Below are positions 35,866 to 46,877 of a DNA stretch of 64,000 nucleotides, piece after piece. The DNA comes from Erigeron canadensis (lineage: Eukaryota; Streptophyta; Magnoliopsida; Asterales; Asteraceae), in assembly GCF_010389155.1 (NCBI RefSeq), contig NC_057768.1, positions 1,293,501-1,357,500 of the forward strand, read 5' to 3'. The translations under genes were made by a program, and so were the position numbers. Position 1 is the stretch's first letter. Each line of letters starts with the position of its first letter. Below the pieces are notes generated by a model. The model had not been told where the DNA came from, did not search any database, and saw nothing but the letters and a program-made list of their open reading frames with translations.

Positions 35866-36788
35866 TAAGTAAATATATACTTAACATACCAGGACATGAT
35901 AAGACGCATGATGATCAAAAATGCGTTGTATATCATTACGCGTTGGCCTACGCAAATACTCATGGCGGTATAACTTAATGACTCCATCACAAAAAACATT
36001 AAGGGTGTCGCGTGACGATCTCTCCGACATATTTAAGTAATCATCTAAGCTGTCGGGATTAGAACCGTATGCTAACTGGCGAATAGCGGATGTGCATCTC
36101 TGATAAGTCGAGAATCGAAGCTTCCCACGAGCGTCGAACTTCCTTTGAAAATATTCAAAGTTTCTTTCCAAATCTGTAGCAATCTTCAAAAACACCCACC
36201 GACTCATCCGAAACCGTTGTCTAAAAAAACCTTCATCAAATTTCAGCTCGGAGGCAAAATAGTCTCGAACAAGATGGTTGTGGGATTCGATACGATCATC
36301 TCTATTTGTATATTTCCTTGAAGAGGAGGCAGTATCAAAGACTTCTTGATCAATCGCGTGATGCGCCATTGCAAAGAGGTTAACATAACGGTCCGTCTCA
36401 TCGGAAGAACTCGAGTCCGATGGCAAATTTGGGGGTGTTGAACCGGATCCGATGAATAAAGGGTTGTTGAAAGGGTTCATGTTTTGGTGGGAGCGTAAAG
36501 GGAAGAAAAAAAAACAGAATGGAGAAAGAAAAACAGAGGGGAGAAGTTAAGGAAGAAGAAGAAGAAGAAGAAGTAGAGGAGAAGAGATTAACGTTCAAAA
36601 CTTCGTGGGCCCCGTGTGACTTTTAATTTATTTATTTTATTCCTAACGGTCGAATCCATCGAGAGGAAGGTGGGGAGAGGCGAACCCATGCCGGTCATCA
36701 CCCAACCGGTACCGGTACCACGGGGCGGTGTTCCCCTCGGTACCTGACCGGTACCGGTGTGGTCACCGGTCAACTCCGTCCAGCCTTA

Positions 36789-37308
36789 TGGATTTATTAT
36801 TGCCTTCTAATGCTATATGATTAATTACAACGACTGAAAATAATAATAGAGCATTCTAGGATAATTTGATCTCAATATGACGATCTTAATTATCAAAAGT
36901 GTAACGAAGTTTTCAAAATATTTCGATTTAAGAGCCTTCTTACATTATCAAACTATATTGTGTATCTTATTTTTTAATTTGTCTACTACGAGTCAACTTG
37001 GAACAAATGCGAAAAATGACATTAGGATTTGCCTCTACAAACAAAGTAGGAATGTAAATTCTCTAACAATATATATATATATATATGTGGATGCCCGATG
37101 GAATTTAAGATAATGTTTTCAATTCGTTGTACATTCGAATTTGAAAGAGGACATTCATATAACAACAAAAAGCACCCATCTTAAATAACGTAGTTTCATG
37201 TCATATGATACGATATAGAAAGAAAAGACAAAATAATTATAAGTTGCACTTCACCCGACTTGAAGTGATAGTGGATTATTAGTTATCATGAAAGTGATAC
37301 TAGAAAAA
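36789..37308. other. Intergenic stretch, no gene recognised
   Basis: AT-rich. The frame at 36877-37113 crosses a TA repeat and has no recognisable domain. Confidence 0.5.
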
Positions 37309-37478
37309 GTAAGTAACGCTCAATGCCGTCTTTCACGGGTTTTGGGTCTCAATACCTCGACGGTGTATGGAGGAGGTTAAGATGTAGACAGTCTTACCCC
37401 TACCACGACGGTGTAGAGAGGCTGCTTCCAGGTTCTATCTAAAGATAGAAAAGGACTTCCAGCCTTGCAACGGCCGGT
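37309..37478 (-). mobile_element. Truncated SINE, same family as 13085-13325
   Basis: AAGTAAGTAACGCTCAATGC, TACCTCGACGGTGTATGG and GAGAGGCTGCTTCCAG match the body and tail of the SINE at 13085-13325. The polymerase III promoter head is missing beyond about 37478, so the copy is 5'-truncated. Confidence 0.8.
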
Positions 37479-37539
37479 TCGTAAAATGAAGTAAATTAAA
37501 GGCAAAGTTTAATATTCAACTTGATTACTTGAATTTTCG

Positions 37540-37542
<3 letters not shown>

Positions 37543-37583
<41 letters not shown>
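37543..37583. repeat. (TA)n microsatellite
   Basis: About 40 bp of alternating AT immediately precede the foldback element. Confidence 0.95.
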
Positions 37584-37587
<4 letters not shown>

Positions 37588-38281
37588 GATCATCAAATTA
37601 GAACTAAATTAAAATAAGAACAAATAAAAACACTTAAAAACTATATTTTGATGCATTAAAAGTCCATAAAACTAACATAGTGTATAACTAATTATCATTA
37701 TTAAGTGTTTAACAACACATTGGCATGTCAAAATCAAGAAAATCATGTTGTTTTTTTTTTTTTTTTTTTTTTTGCATCCATCTTGGATGCATATTCTTCA
37801 AAATGATGCATCCAACAAAAAACTTGATTTTTTTGATTTTGACGGCTCAATGTGTTGTTAAACACTTAAATAATGATAATTAGTTCTGGACTATGTTAGT
37901 TTTATGGACTTTTAATGCATCAAAATGATGTTTTTAAGTGCTCTCACCGTTCTTATTTGAAAAGTGTTCTCACCGGAGTGTTAATATAGTCCAGAACTAA
38001 TTATCGTTATTTAAGTGTTTAACAACACATTGAGCCATCAAAATCGAAAAAATCAAGTTTTTTGTTGGATGCATCATTTTGAAGAATATGCATCCAAGAT
38101 GGATGCACAAAAAAAACACATGATTTTCTTGATTTTGACATGCCAATGTATTGTTAAACACTTCAACAATAATAATTAGTTATAGACTATGTTAGTTATA
38201 TGAACTTTTAATGCATCAAAATGTAGTTTTTAAGTATTCTTATTTGTTTTTATTTTAATTTAGTTCTCATTTGATGATCAC

Positions 38282-38283
<2 letters not shown>
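37584..38283. mobile_element. Long palindromic foldback element, 700 bp
   Basis: The first 340 bases and the complement of the last 320 are nearly identical, including GATGCATCCAACAAAAAACT and CTTGGATGCATATTCTTC. Within the left half, about 37850-37960 is itself the complement of about 37600-37720. The structure is therefore two inverted-repeat units arranged as a larger palindrome. The tips are GGGTGATCATCAAAT and its complement. Flanks are (TA)n at the left and (CA)n(TA)n at the right. There is no coding. A transcript across it would form a hairpin of more than 300 base pairs. Confidence 0.85.
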
Positions 38284-38321
<38 letters not shown>

Positions 38322-38322
38322 C

Positions 38323-38840
38323 AGGATAGAGATCAAATGAGAAGGTACATTAAGGATAGAAGGGTGAGAATGTTCGTTTTTTATTTTTTTTAATTTGTTT
38401 AAAAAACTTTTTTCCTTTTTTTCACTTTTTTCATTCTCTCTTTAATTAACTTATTTTATATAAAAATTTTAAAAAAGTTTTAAAAATATTTTTTTTCAAG
38501 GGCGTAGCCCGTAAGCTATAAGCGAAGCCTTTCGGCTTATCACCCCATCACCGATCACCACCTATGACCTATCACCCTCTATGACCTATCACTCCTACCA
38601 GCTACCCCTTATGAATATCCTTAAGGGCAAAGCCCGTACCGTATCCTTACATGTATAACTCATCAACTCGGGTTAGAAATTTTTTTTTTTTATTTATTTT
38701 TTTAAATTTTTTTATGGATTGAATTAATTAAAAAAAGAATAAGAAAAGTGAAAAAAATAATAAAAGTTAAAAAAAATAAAAAATGAACCTTCTCTCTCTT
38801 CTCTCCTTAAGAACATTCTCTCTAGATCTCTACCCTATAT
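38323..38840. mobile_element. Foldback element with tips shared with 8545-9395
   Basis: The left tip GGATAGAGATCAAATGAGAAGG pairs with the right tip's complement GGGTAGAGATCTAGAGAG, and arms rich in TTTTTATTTTTTTT continue inward. The centre has hairpin phrases such as GGGCGTAGCCC, AAGCGAAGCCTTTCGGCTT and GGGCAAAGCCC, and four CACCTATGACCTATCACC-like repeats. The surroundings are TA-rich. There is no coding. Confidence 0.7.
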
Positions 38841-39167
38841 ATTTATATATTTATATATATAAAAGGAGGATTACTCTTGTCCAGGCATTGCATCATAGAG
38901 GTTAGTAGATCTCGCGATGACGATGCAGTTATAAATACTAACACGTATAATAGGTGAGCTAGGGGGTATGAATCACTTTTCAGATATTCTAGTAGCTATA
39001 AAGACTTACCTGCTCTGACTCTAAGCTCGCAAAACGAGTCGGCTCTTAAAAATAATTTGTTCGCAAAACGAATAAGAAACCAAAGATCGAAAAAAAACAA
39101 TATGGGGGAATATCAAAATTTCTATTCCTAAATGATTTATATATATTATTTCTAATGATTTATATAT

Positions 39168-40101
39168 AAGGTATGTTTGTCGGAACTAGCTGGTAGCTGT
39201 TAGCTGTAAGCTGGTGACTGTAAGGTGTTAACTGGTAGCTGTGGCTGAAAGCTGGTAGCTAAAACTTTTTAGATATGTTTATGTGTTTGACAAAATGTAT
39301 AAAACTTTTAATAAAATGTATAAAATGACAAAAATAGACATAATAAAAATACATAATATTCATATACATGTATATGTATATATTTATATTTATATTTATA
39401 TAATAAATAAAATTTTATCAGCATGAGTAACTAGTAGCGTTATGTAGATCAAAGTTTTATGAATCAAAACTTTATAGAAATATAGTAATATACACTGATT
39501 CTTTATTAGAAAAAAAAGTGTTTTATTGAACTATAAAACATTAAAATAAAAGACATGAAAATACTGATGCACTCCAATTTACATATAAACATCACTATCA
39601 TACATCATTTGTTTCAATTGTTTATATCGAGTCCTCACGTGATAGAATATTACCCCTCTGTCCCATATTAAGTGTCATATTTTGACTTTTTGAGTCTTTT
39701 TCTTTCAAGTTTGACCGTAAATATTTTTGTTTGTATTATATAAAACTTGATATAACATATATGAATTGATTGAGTTTTAAATGTACTTTTCATTGATATA
39801 ACTTTAATCAACTAATATATAACACAAACAAAGATATTTACGATCAAAATCGAAAGAAAAAGACTTGATCAGTCAAAATAGGACAATTAAAATGGGACGG
39901 AGGGAGTATAAGGTTATCTATGTAATTTCAGACACAAAAAGCTTGCAGCTTTATCCCAACACTAGTGAAGGTAGCGTTTAAAAATGAGGTTTTTTCTCCA
40001 AATTTAAAAGCTTGAAGCTCCCTAACCAAACAAAACTTTTTGATAGATAGAAGCTTTTCGTTAAAAGCTAAAGGCTCCTAAAAACTTGTTGCCAAACATA
40101 T
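39168..40101. mobile_element. hAT-like MITE/remnant rich in AGCTGGTAGCT, split by a Stowaway-like element
   Basis: The left end GGTATGTTTGTCGGAACTAGC and the right end's complement ATATGTTTGGCAACAAG are imperfect inverted repeats. The interior has many GCTGGTAGCTG or TTAAAAGCT phrases. It is interrupted at 39653-39906. No target duplication is clear, so the superfamily is inferred. Confidence 0.45.
39653..39906. mobile_element. Stowaway-like (Tc1/mariner) MITE, 254 bp
   Basis: The left end CCCCTCTGTCCCATATTAAG and the right end's complement CTCCCTCCGTCCCATTTTAA are the classic Stowaway terminus. TA flanks both sides (39651-39652, 39907-39908). Inner arms pair through TATTTTGACT and TTTTCTTTCAAG/CGAAAGAAAAAG. 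There is no coding. Confidence 0.9.
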
Positions 40102-40904
40102 ATTATCTTTAATTTACCGTTTAAAAAAAAAACCCATATACACAATGCACTGAAAGTAGCTTGACGCCTTGACATACTATCAAGAAGCTTAAAAGGAAAA
40201 ATATATAACATGAGTAATAGTTTAAACTTCAAAACTAAAAGTTTAAAAAAAATCATATAAAATAAATTGAACAAAAATGTATTTAATCCTAAGATACTAA
40301 CATTAGAATAAACAAAAAAAATGAAAACACACCATAAAAGTATAAAACTATAACATGAGTAATAGTAAATTACATGTATCGTCCTTGTTGTTTGTCTGAA
40401 TTTCATTAATAAATCACCTTGAGTTTATTGCATTACATGTATCGTCCTTATCGTGTCTGCTTTGACTCTAGGCTTGCATAGCGAATTAGCTATTAAGATT
40501 AATTTGATCATAAAGCTAGTAAAATCCAACAATTAAAAAATAAAACAATATGGGGAATTTCAAACTTTCTATTCCTAAATGACATATATCTTATCTCCAA
40601 TTATGCTATTAAAACATTATACACAATGCATTGAAAACGTATAGTTGGACATACTTAGCTGTTCAAGAAGCTTAAAGGAAAAATACTAAGTACTTTGAAC
40701 TCCAAAACTAGAGTAAAAAAAAAATGATAAAAAGTAAACTGAACAATTATGTACATAATTTTAAGATACTAAGATTAGAATGAAAAAGCAAAATGAAAAC
40801 ACGTCATCAAACTTTAACATGAGTATAATACTAAATAGTAAATTACATGTATTTGTTTGTCTGAATTATTCATTAATTAATTGCGTTAACTTTATTAGAT
40901 TTAT

Positions 40905-42064
40905 GAGAAATATTTGTCTCTGTGGTTTGTTCGATTCGCATTTTGATCCATGTGTTTTTTTATTATCATTAGGTGTCCTTATACTTTTCATTTTATTGCT
41001 AGTCGTTCATGCCACTAACAACCGTTAGTTTTCATCAGTTAAACCCAATGCACATGAGAGCATTTTCGTCCAGTTTGTAATCATATGGACTGTTTGTGAT
41101 AAAATATTTTTGAGGGACTATTTGTAATAAAAGACAAAAACTTATCATCTTCCTCTCTCTCTCACTTCCACCACCAACCAAACTTCTGGTCACCCTCACA
41201 GCCTCCTGCCGCCGCTCTCTTTCACCATAAAAAACTTCGGCCATCATCCCCAACAACAATTAGGGTTTCATCTTTAACCCTAAGCCTTAATTACTTAATC
41301 GCAAGAGCCGTTGCTGCCGCTGCTGCTCCGCCACTCTACCATCGCTGTTATTGTTGTTTTGTTTTCCAGCTACCACTACACGACTTCATAACATCCCAGG
41401 AAAGTATGAAACATAAGTAACAATCTTATAAACAAACCCATTTAACCCCTCTCTATAAAAAACACTAATCTCTTTTTTTTTCTTCCATTTCTTTCCCACA
41501 CAGCCACGCACCACCGGACTACCACTACCTAACGACGGTCTATAAAGAAGAAGAGACGTTCAAGCTTCAATACATGTTGTTATAGATCTGAGCATGCTCG
41601 ATTATTATGTTTTTGTCTTTGGTTTTGGTTCGAACCGCCATAGACCACCACTTTTCACCACTGTGAACCATCACTGTTTTGTCAATGTTTCTGGGACTGA
41701 AATGGTCGACTTTTATCAATGTTTTGGTAACCATAGTGGGATGGTGGTTCTCGGTTTCCGACGAACTTTTCCGGGGGTGGCAGGTGGTGGCGGCCGGTCA
41801 GGAATGGTGGTCGGAGTTGCGTGGGAGAAGGAATACAAAGATTTTTTTTTAATCGAATATTTTTATTGCAAATAGTCCATGTTGTTATAAACGTGACGAT
41901 TATAATTGCAAATGAGGGGTTTAAAGGAGTAAAACTAACGACTGTTAGTGTTAGGGACGGTTGACAATGAAAATGAAAAGTACAGGGACACCTAATGATA
42001 AAAAAAGCAGAGGGATAAAAATGAGAATCGAGCAAACCACGGGGACAATTTGCGATAATTTCTC
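40905..42064. mobile_element. Mutator-like non-autonomous element, possibly a Pack-MULE, 1.16 kb
   Basis: Terminal repeats of about 120 bp begin GAGAAAT and share TGGTTTG(T/C)TCGATTC, TTATCATTAGGTGTCC and TACTTTTCATTTT. The flanks TAGATTTAT (40896-40904) and TAAATTTAT (42065-42073) agree at 8 of 9 positions. The interior (about 41150-41850) is distinctly GC-richer, with GCCGTTGCTGCCGCTGCTGC and CCACCAC runs and a 'tagggttt' 5'-leader-like phrase, as if captured from a gene. No product is recognisable. Confidence 0.75.
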
Positions 42065-42073
42065 TAAATTTAT

Positions 42074-43159
42074 TGTTGTTGGAACGGTCTTATTGTTTCA
42101 TTTGGCTTTACCACTGCTTCAAAAATAAATGGTCATCAACTTGGGTCCGTTAAGTACCTCAAATGCATTGCACGTGAGGACATTTTTATTCTTATACCCT
42201 TATATCTTTTGATATTGATTAATTTTATGGATATTAACTTTCAGGTGAAGGAGGCCTGTCGATAAAGTGATATTGTGACATTCTAATTTCCTTTGTTGCA
42301 TCATGTATTGATATGTGCACAAAACTCCCATAATTGTTGTGGTGATGTCGATGGAGAAAGAATTGATACTACTATACCTTGCTTTTTTGACTTATATTGT
42401 ATAAGATTTAAAATAACGTTCTATCTTCTTTCTTTTGGTACCAAAATTTACTCCATCTTTCATTTGGTATGGTTTGATATGGTTTTGACATGAAAACATG
42501 ACAACTTTTCATTGGTGCCAATACTAAATTTTGGCAAATTCTTAAGTACTTCTCACACTCATAATTTAGTTTATAAAATTTGTATCTGTTAATAAAATAC
42601 GGAATAAAATATGGAATAGTAAGAGGAAACAAATGAGTTTGGTTTTAGTTCAAATTGTTTTTGTTAATAATAATAGTTCAATTAATTAAAAAATAAAATA
42701 ACCAAGGTGCCTTCAATTGCTGGTTACATGAGAGGTTTAACCAAGGCAAACTAACAGTCGTTTGTTTTAGGACCTTCGATGAAAGGAGAATGAAACAGTA
42801 AGACTAAGAAGATAATTTCAAAAGGTAAAAACGATCAATGAAGTTCATAAAAAGTACAGGGATCATTCTTGCAAGTTACTCAAATTTTAATTTGGGTATG
42901 ATGAGTGTAAAATGGGCCCGTGAAAAAAAGCAACGGAGGATACACTAACAACACATACACTTGTGATGTATACGACATATATATACACAACAAAAATCTC
43001 ATGCAGCCACCATTTTGTATCTACATAAATATATATCCTCCATTTCCATATCTATCCATATATAGTCATCCAAAACGTACATACATTTGTTACATGCTCA
43101 TCTTTATTTTCTCTTCCTTCGATCTTGCTGCTTAAAATAAAACAACAATAACTTTACAC
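42074..43159 (+). other. Intergenic stretch and transporter 5' region
   Basis: No gene is seen in 42074-42900. TATA-like ATATATATAC (about 42977) and CCATATATAGTCATCC (about 43055) precede the transporter ATG by 180 and 105 bp. Which one is used cannot be told. Confidence 0.35.
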
Positions 43160-46100
43160 ATGGAAGGAGAAAAGCAGCAAGATTATTCCCTAAAAATACC
43201 TTTATTGCTTAACAACAATGATACAAAAGCAAAGGCGGATGAACACCACCACAAAACTGGGGCGGGGGCCGAGGCCCCCGACACCAGCATGGTCACTTCT
43301 TCCTTCTTTAACACATGTTTCAATGGACTCAATGCTCTATCAGGTCAATTACTATCTAAAATTATATTTTCCTTTTTATTTCTAACTTTTATTATATTAT
43401 AATCTGCGTCATTAATTATTAGATATATTGGTAGTTAAGGTTAACCTAAGGGTAGTCGAGTATTAGGTCATTTGATATAATCAACCATTAATAATTAAAA
43501 CTAAAATATTTAATCAATAAAGGCTACATTTTGCCAATGAGTAATTATTGGTATGTAAGGGGTTGGTCCTGTGGTTTAAGGGGAGGTGAGGCTTTGCCCT
43601 TTTAGAAATATCGGGTTCAAATCCAGATATTGACGTTTAATCAGCTTATGGATTAGTAACAATTAACATTTGATTCTTTTAAAAAATATAAAGGGTACAT
43701 CTGAATTATATATGTTTTAATTGAGCACCAAAAACGATTGAGGCGTTAACCATACATTTCATGAATTCTTTTATATTAATTTTCATTTGACATTTACTAT
43801 TTTCGATAGAAATTGAGAAAACTATATAAAATTTTGGAAAACTATGCATCTTTCTTTTATTTTTTCAAATATCTCAAATGCTCATAAGCTTCACTTTTAA
43901 CTGGCTATGAGCTTATAAACTTGACTTATCGTTTATATCAGTCTATTAGGTGGTCAATGAGCTTTTGGTTTAATGTTTTAACGGGAAATAACCTCTCTTT
44001 TAGTACCAAGTCTAAACCTCTCTTTTAGTACCAAGTCTAAATAGCGCGCGGCATTTAAATACTAGCTTGTAAAACACTAATTATTGATAATAAACGGCGG
44101 GAAGAAAAAAATTTAGCCCATTTGGTGGAGTTAATTATCACATAGGTCTATAGTAATTCAACTTTTTAAGTCAAGAAAGTAAAACTAAAAACCAAATTTA
44201 CATTTAAAAGCTCTTTTTCCTTTGTTCTCTGAACCTAGCTAAAAAGTATTTCAACTTTTAAGAGCTGTTTTCTTACAACTTATAGCAAATGTGGGGTCCC
44301 ATAACAAGGAAGACAGATAAAACAAAAGGACAAAACCATAAAGTTTTATGACTTTTTTATGTTCAAAAATAAGTTAAAAGATGCATCCAAGCATACATTT
44401 GTTGATTTTCTGTATAACCTTTCCAATAAACTTTACTTGAAAGTTGCAACCACCAAGGTTATATTTGGCATTCTTATAAGAGTTTGAGCTTATGATTCCT
44501 GTAGGCTCATGTTCGTTTGTCCTTTTGCAATATATTTATTCCTTTCAATAAAATTTGACATCTAATTAACTTTTGAGTGACATATGTATTGGACTATTGG
44601 TGGACAATGTATACAGGACACCAGACATTGTAAAATCTAAAGATTCAAGTAAAAAAAAGAAATAGTACTTTTCATAGGTGTTGGAATTCTGTCTGTTCCA
44701 TATGCATTGTCCACCATGAGCTTAAAAAGCTGATTTTTTTTTTTTTTGATGGTTTTTCATAGGTGTTGGAATTCTGTCTGTTCCATATGCATTGGCATCA
44801 GGAGGATGGTTAAGCTTGATACTACTTTTCACAATAGCCATGTCAACTTTCTACACAGGATTACTTATAAAAAGATGTATGGATGCTGATCCCACAATAA
44901 GAAGTTATCCGGATATTGGGGATCGGGCATTTGGTAAAACAGGCAGAATCATTGTATCAGTCACCATGAACATAGAGCTTTACTTGGTTGCTACGGGTTT
45001 TTTGATCTTAGAAGGCGATAATTTAAGCAACTTACTGCCAGGAATAATGGACTTTGATGTTTATGGAATTCATGTAGGTGGCAAGAAAAGCTTTGTTGTT
45101 ATCGTTGCAGCCATCATACTCCCCACGATTTGGTTAAATAACATGAGCATTCTTTCGTATATATCAGCAAGTGGTGTGCTAGCGTCTTTGATTATTCTAG
45201 GTTCGATTATGTGGGTTGGTGAGTTTGATGGTGTCGGGTTTCAGGAAAAAGGTACTCTTGTAAATTGGAGTGGAATGCCTTCGGCTATAAGTTTGTATGC
45301 CTTTTGCTACTGTGCTCATCCAGTTTTTCCTACCTTGTATATTTCGATGAAAAACCAACGTCAGTTCTCAAAGGTACAACAATATCTTCTAGCCCGATAC
45401 AATAAATAATGTTTGCCACATCTCCCCTGAACGCTTACGATATAAATGTTTAGTTTGTCATTCACCCTTTCTATGGGGACTTGCTACCTCTGCCATAACT
45501 TCTTGCATCAAATTGCATTATACTTCACACCTAGAGGTAGCAGAAGCAGACAGGGCAGGCGGGTCAGGTAGGCATCAAAATGGGTAATTGGTGTTCAGTC
45601 AATATGGGTTAGTTGGGTTGGCCCGAAATACTTTCTTTCCATTTTTTATGATATTTTATACATAGTAGTGACTCTAATATGATTACAAAACCATCTATCA
45701 ACACCTGATCAAATTTTAAATAAGATGATTTCAGAGGTTTTAGGCATAAGAAGTATAATATGGATGACTTTTTTGACCTATTCTACCCAAGTCCATCTTT
45801 AAGATTTTTTAATTGTTTGACTTTGTTATAGATAAAAGATAACCACAATCAACCCATTTATAAGTATATAGGTCGGATTGGCACCTATCCCTCAAAGTAT
45901 TTTGTACATTTGACTATTGCCCGTCCGAATACAAAGTAGAGCTAGATCACTACGACCCAAAATATCTTCCAACTAGCGGTAATTTCACCTGCCATGTAAA
46001 CATTCCCATGCTTCTATAACTAAATTTTTCTCATGGTTATACAATGCAGGTGCTGCTACTATGTTTCGTCTTCTGCACGATTACTTACTCATCAATGGCA

Positions 46101-46565
46101 GTTTTTGGTTACCTTATGTTTGGTTCACATGTAGAGTCACAGATTACCTTAAACCTTCCTACCAACAAAATAAGCTCAAGAGTGGCTATATGCACCACAC
46201 TAGTGAATCCTATAGCTAAATACGCATTGATGGTAACACCAATTGTCAACTCTATTGAACAAAGATTTATGTCTTTCTACAACACAAGGAGGTTTAGCAT
46301 CTTGATCAGAACAGCATTGGTTATAAGCACAGTAATAGTAGCCTTGGCACTCCCTTTCTTCGGGTATTTGATGTCACTTGTGGGAGCGTTTTTAAGTGTT
46401 ACTGCATCGATCATACTCCCATGCTTGTGTTACTTAAAAATTTCAGGCATTTACCGTCGAATGGGACTTGAGGTGGTGGTCATTGGATTCATTGTATTCA
46501 TAGGAATTTTGGTTGCAGTTGTGGGTACTTATGTGTCGTTGAAAGATATAGCACGAAATCTATAG
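43160..46565 (+). CDS. AVT1-like vacuolar amino acid transporter, three exons
   Basis: This is a member of the amino acid/auxin permease superfamily, AVT1 branch, which in plants and yeast moves neutral amino acids across the vacuolar membrane with protons. Exons 43160-43343, 44763-45373 and 46050-46565 join in frame to 436 residues. A charged cytosolic N-terminus of about 40 residues is followed by the family hallmark LNALSGVGILSVPYALASGG across the exon 1-2 junction. Further marks are YPDIGDRAFGKTGRIIVS, GFLILEGDNLSNLLP, YAFCYCAHPVFPTLY and MFGSHVESQITLNLPTNKIS. About ten to eleven hydrophobic helices can be counted. Borders are TCAG|GTCAAT, ATAG|GTGTTG, AAG|GTACAA and GCAG|GTGCTG. Intron 1 carries a decoy copy of the exon 2 acceptor. 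The exact AVT1 subtype and substrate are not resolvable here. Confidence 0.92.
43557..43690 (+). mobile_element. SINE-like insertion in transporter intron 1
   Basis: An A-box-like TGTGGTTTAAGGGG and a B-box-like CGGGTTCAAATCC lie 44 bases apart. GACGTTTAATCAGC follows, as in the fragment within the aquaporin intron (16960-17160). No target duplication was resolved. Confidence 0.5.
43991..44040. repeat. Exact 25-bp tandem duplication
   Basis: ACCTCTCTTTTAGTACCAAG plus five more bases occurs twice in a row within transporter intron 1. Confidence 0.9.
44669..44709 (+). other. Decoy splice acceptor: 41-bp copy of the exon 2 border
   Basis: The 41 bases at 44669-44709 are identical to 44754-44794, which include the true acceptor TTTTCATAG and the first 32 bases of exon 2. 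The copy lies 85 bp upstream. Splicing to it from exon 1 would encode GVGILSVPYALSTMSLKS and then a TGA at 44731-44733, because the copy diverges after GCATTG. A T-run separates the two. Confidence 0.9.
45520..45960. mobile_element. Probable degenerate MITE in transporter intron 2
   Basis: CACACCTAGAGGTAGCAGAA with GGCGGGTCAGGTAGG at the left, and GGTCGGATTGGCACCTATCC near 45870-45890, resemble the CGGGTCGGGTTGG wording of plant hAT-type MITEs. Inverted ends are too decayed to define. Confidence 0.3.
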
Positions 46566-46877
46566 CATTCCGATACCTTTTTGGAAACTTCATAACAATG
46601 TTGGTTGATTATTTTAGGATTCAGTTTTGGGTTCCTAGTGATTTGTAATGTGGTACATTCTTTACAGTAGTTTACAAAGAAACATAATTTGGAGATGATA
46701 GATGGTTTTAATACTAACAGTTTTAAGACTAACAAGTAACACTAACAAGAAACCAGAGACAAATGTTTACACGGAAACATATTTTACTAGCTTTTATGCT
46801 AAGAATAACTTTATCATAGACAAGTTGTTTGCTCAATGTTAAAAAAAACAAGCATACAAACCCATATAAAAATATCA

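Larger units (their letters stand above)
34856..36480 (-). pseudogene. HARBI1/ALP1-like transposase, inactive
   Basis: Exon 1 starts at 36480 (MNPFNNPLFIGSGSTPP, then a Ser-rich stretch). It runs through MSRWVFLKIATDLERNFEYF to IQRIFDHHASYH. An intron follows, and exon 2 begins at about 35493 with SLDCTHWAWDNCP (first catalytic Asp) and DCWIWHAYFG. After that come SNNGINVLNQSPLF, YPYFLVDEIYPRFAMF and DVERAFGIIKK (catalytic Glu), then a C-terminus at 34856. Two lesions remove activity. A TAG at 35377-35379 stands where a Tyr is usual, and Gly (codon 35326-35328) replaces the second catalytic Asp of SNNDINV. Exon 1 remains open for about 199 residues, so decay is recent or uneven. Confidence 0.85.
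34559..36785 (-). mobile_element. PIF/Harbinger transposon, 2.2 kb
   Basis: The ends GGCTGGGGGAGGG and (complement of the right end) GGCTGGACGGAG form short inverted repeats. TTA flanks both sides, at 34556-34558 and 36786-36788. The minus strand encodes a HARBI1/ALP1-like transposase. A CCGGTACC-rich tract lies just inside the right end. The second, Myb-like gene of classic Harbingers was not found. An intron holds a MITE and short tandem repeats. Confidence 0.8.

Noticed and set aside
41594..42035. Gly-rich frame and its antisense as host genes
   Set aside because: Entirely within a Mutator-type element with clear termini; no recognisable product.
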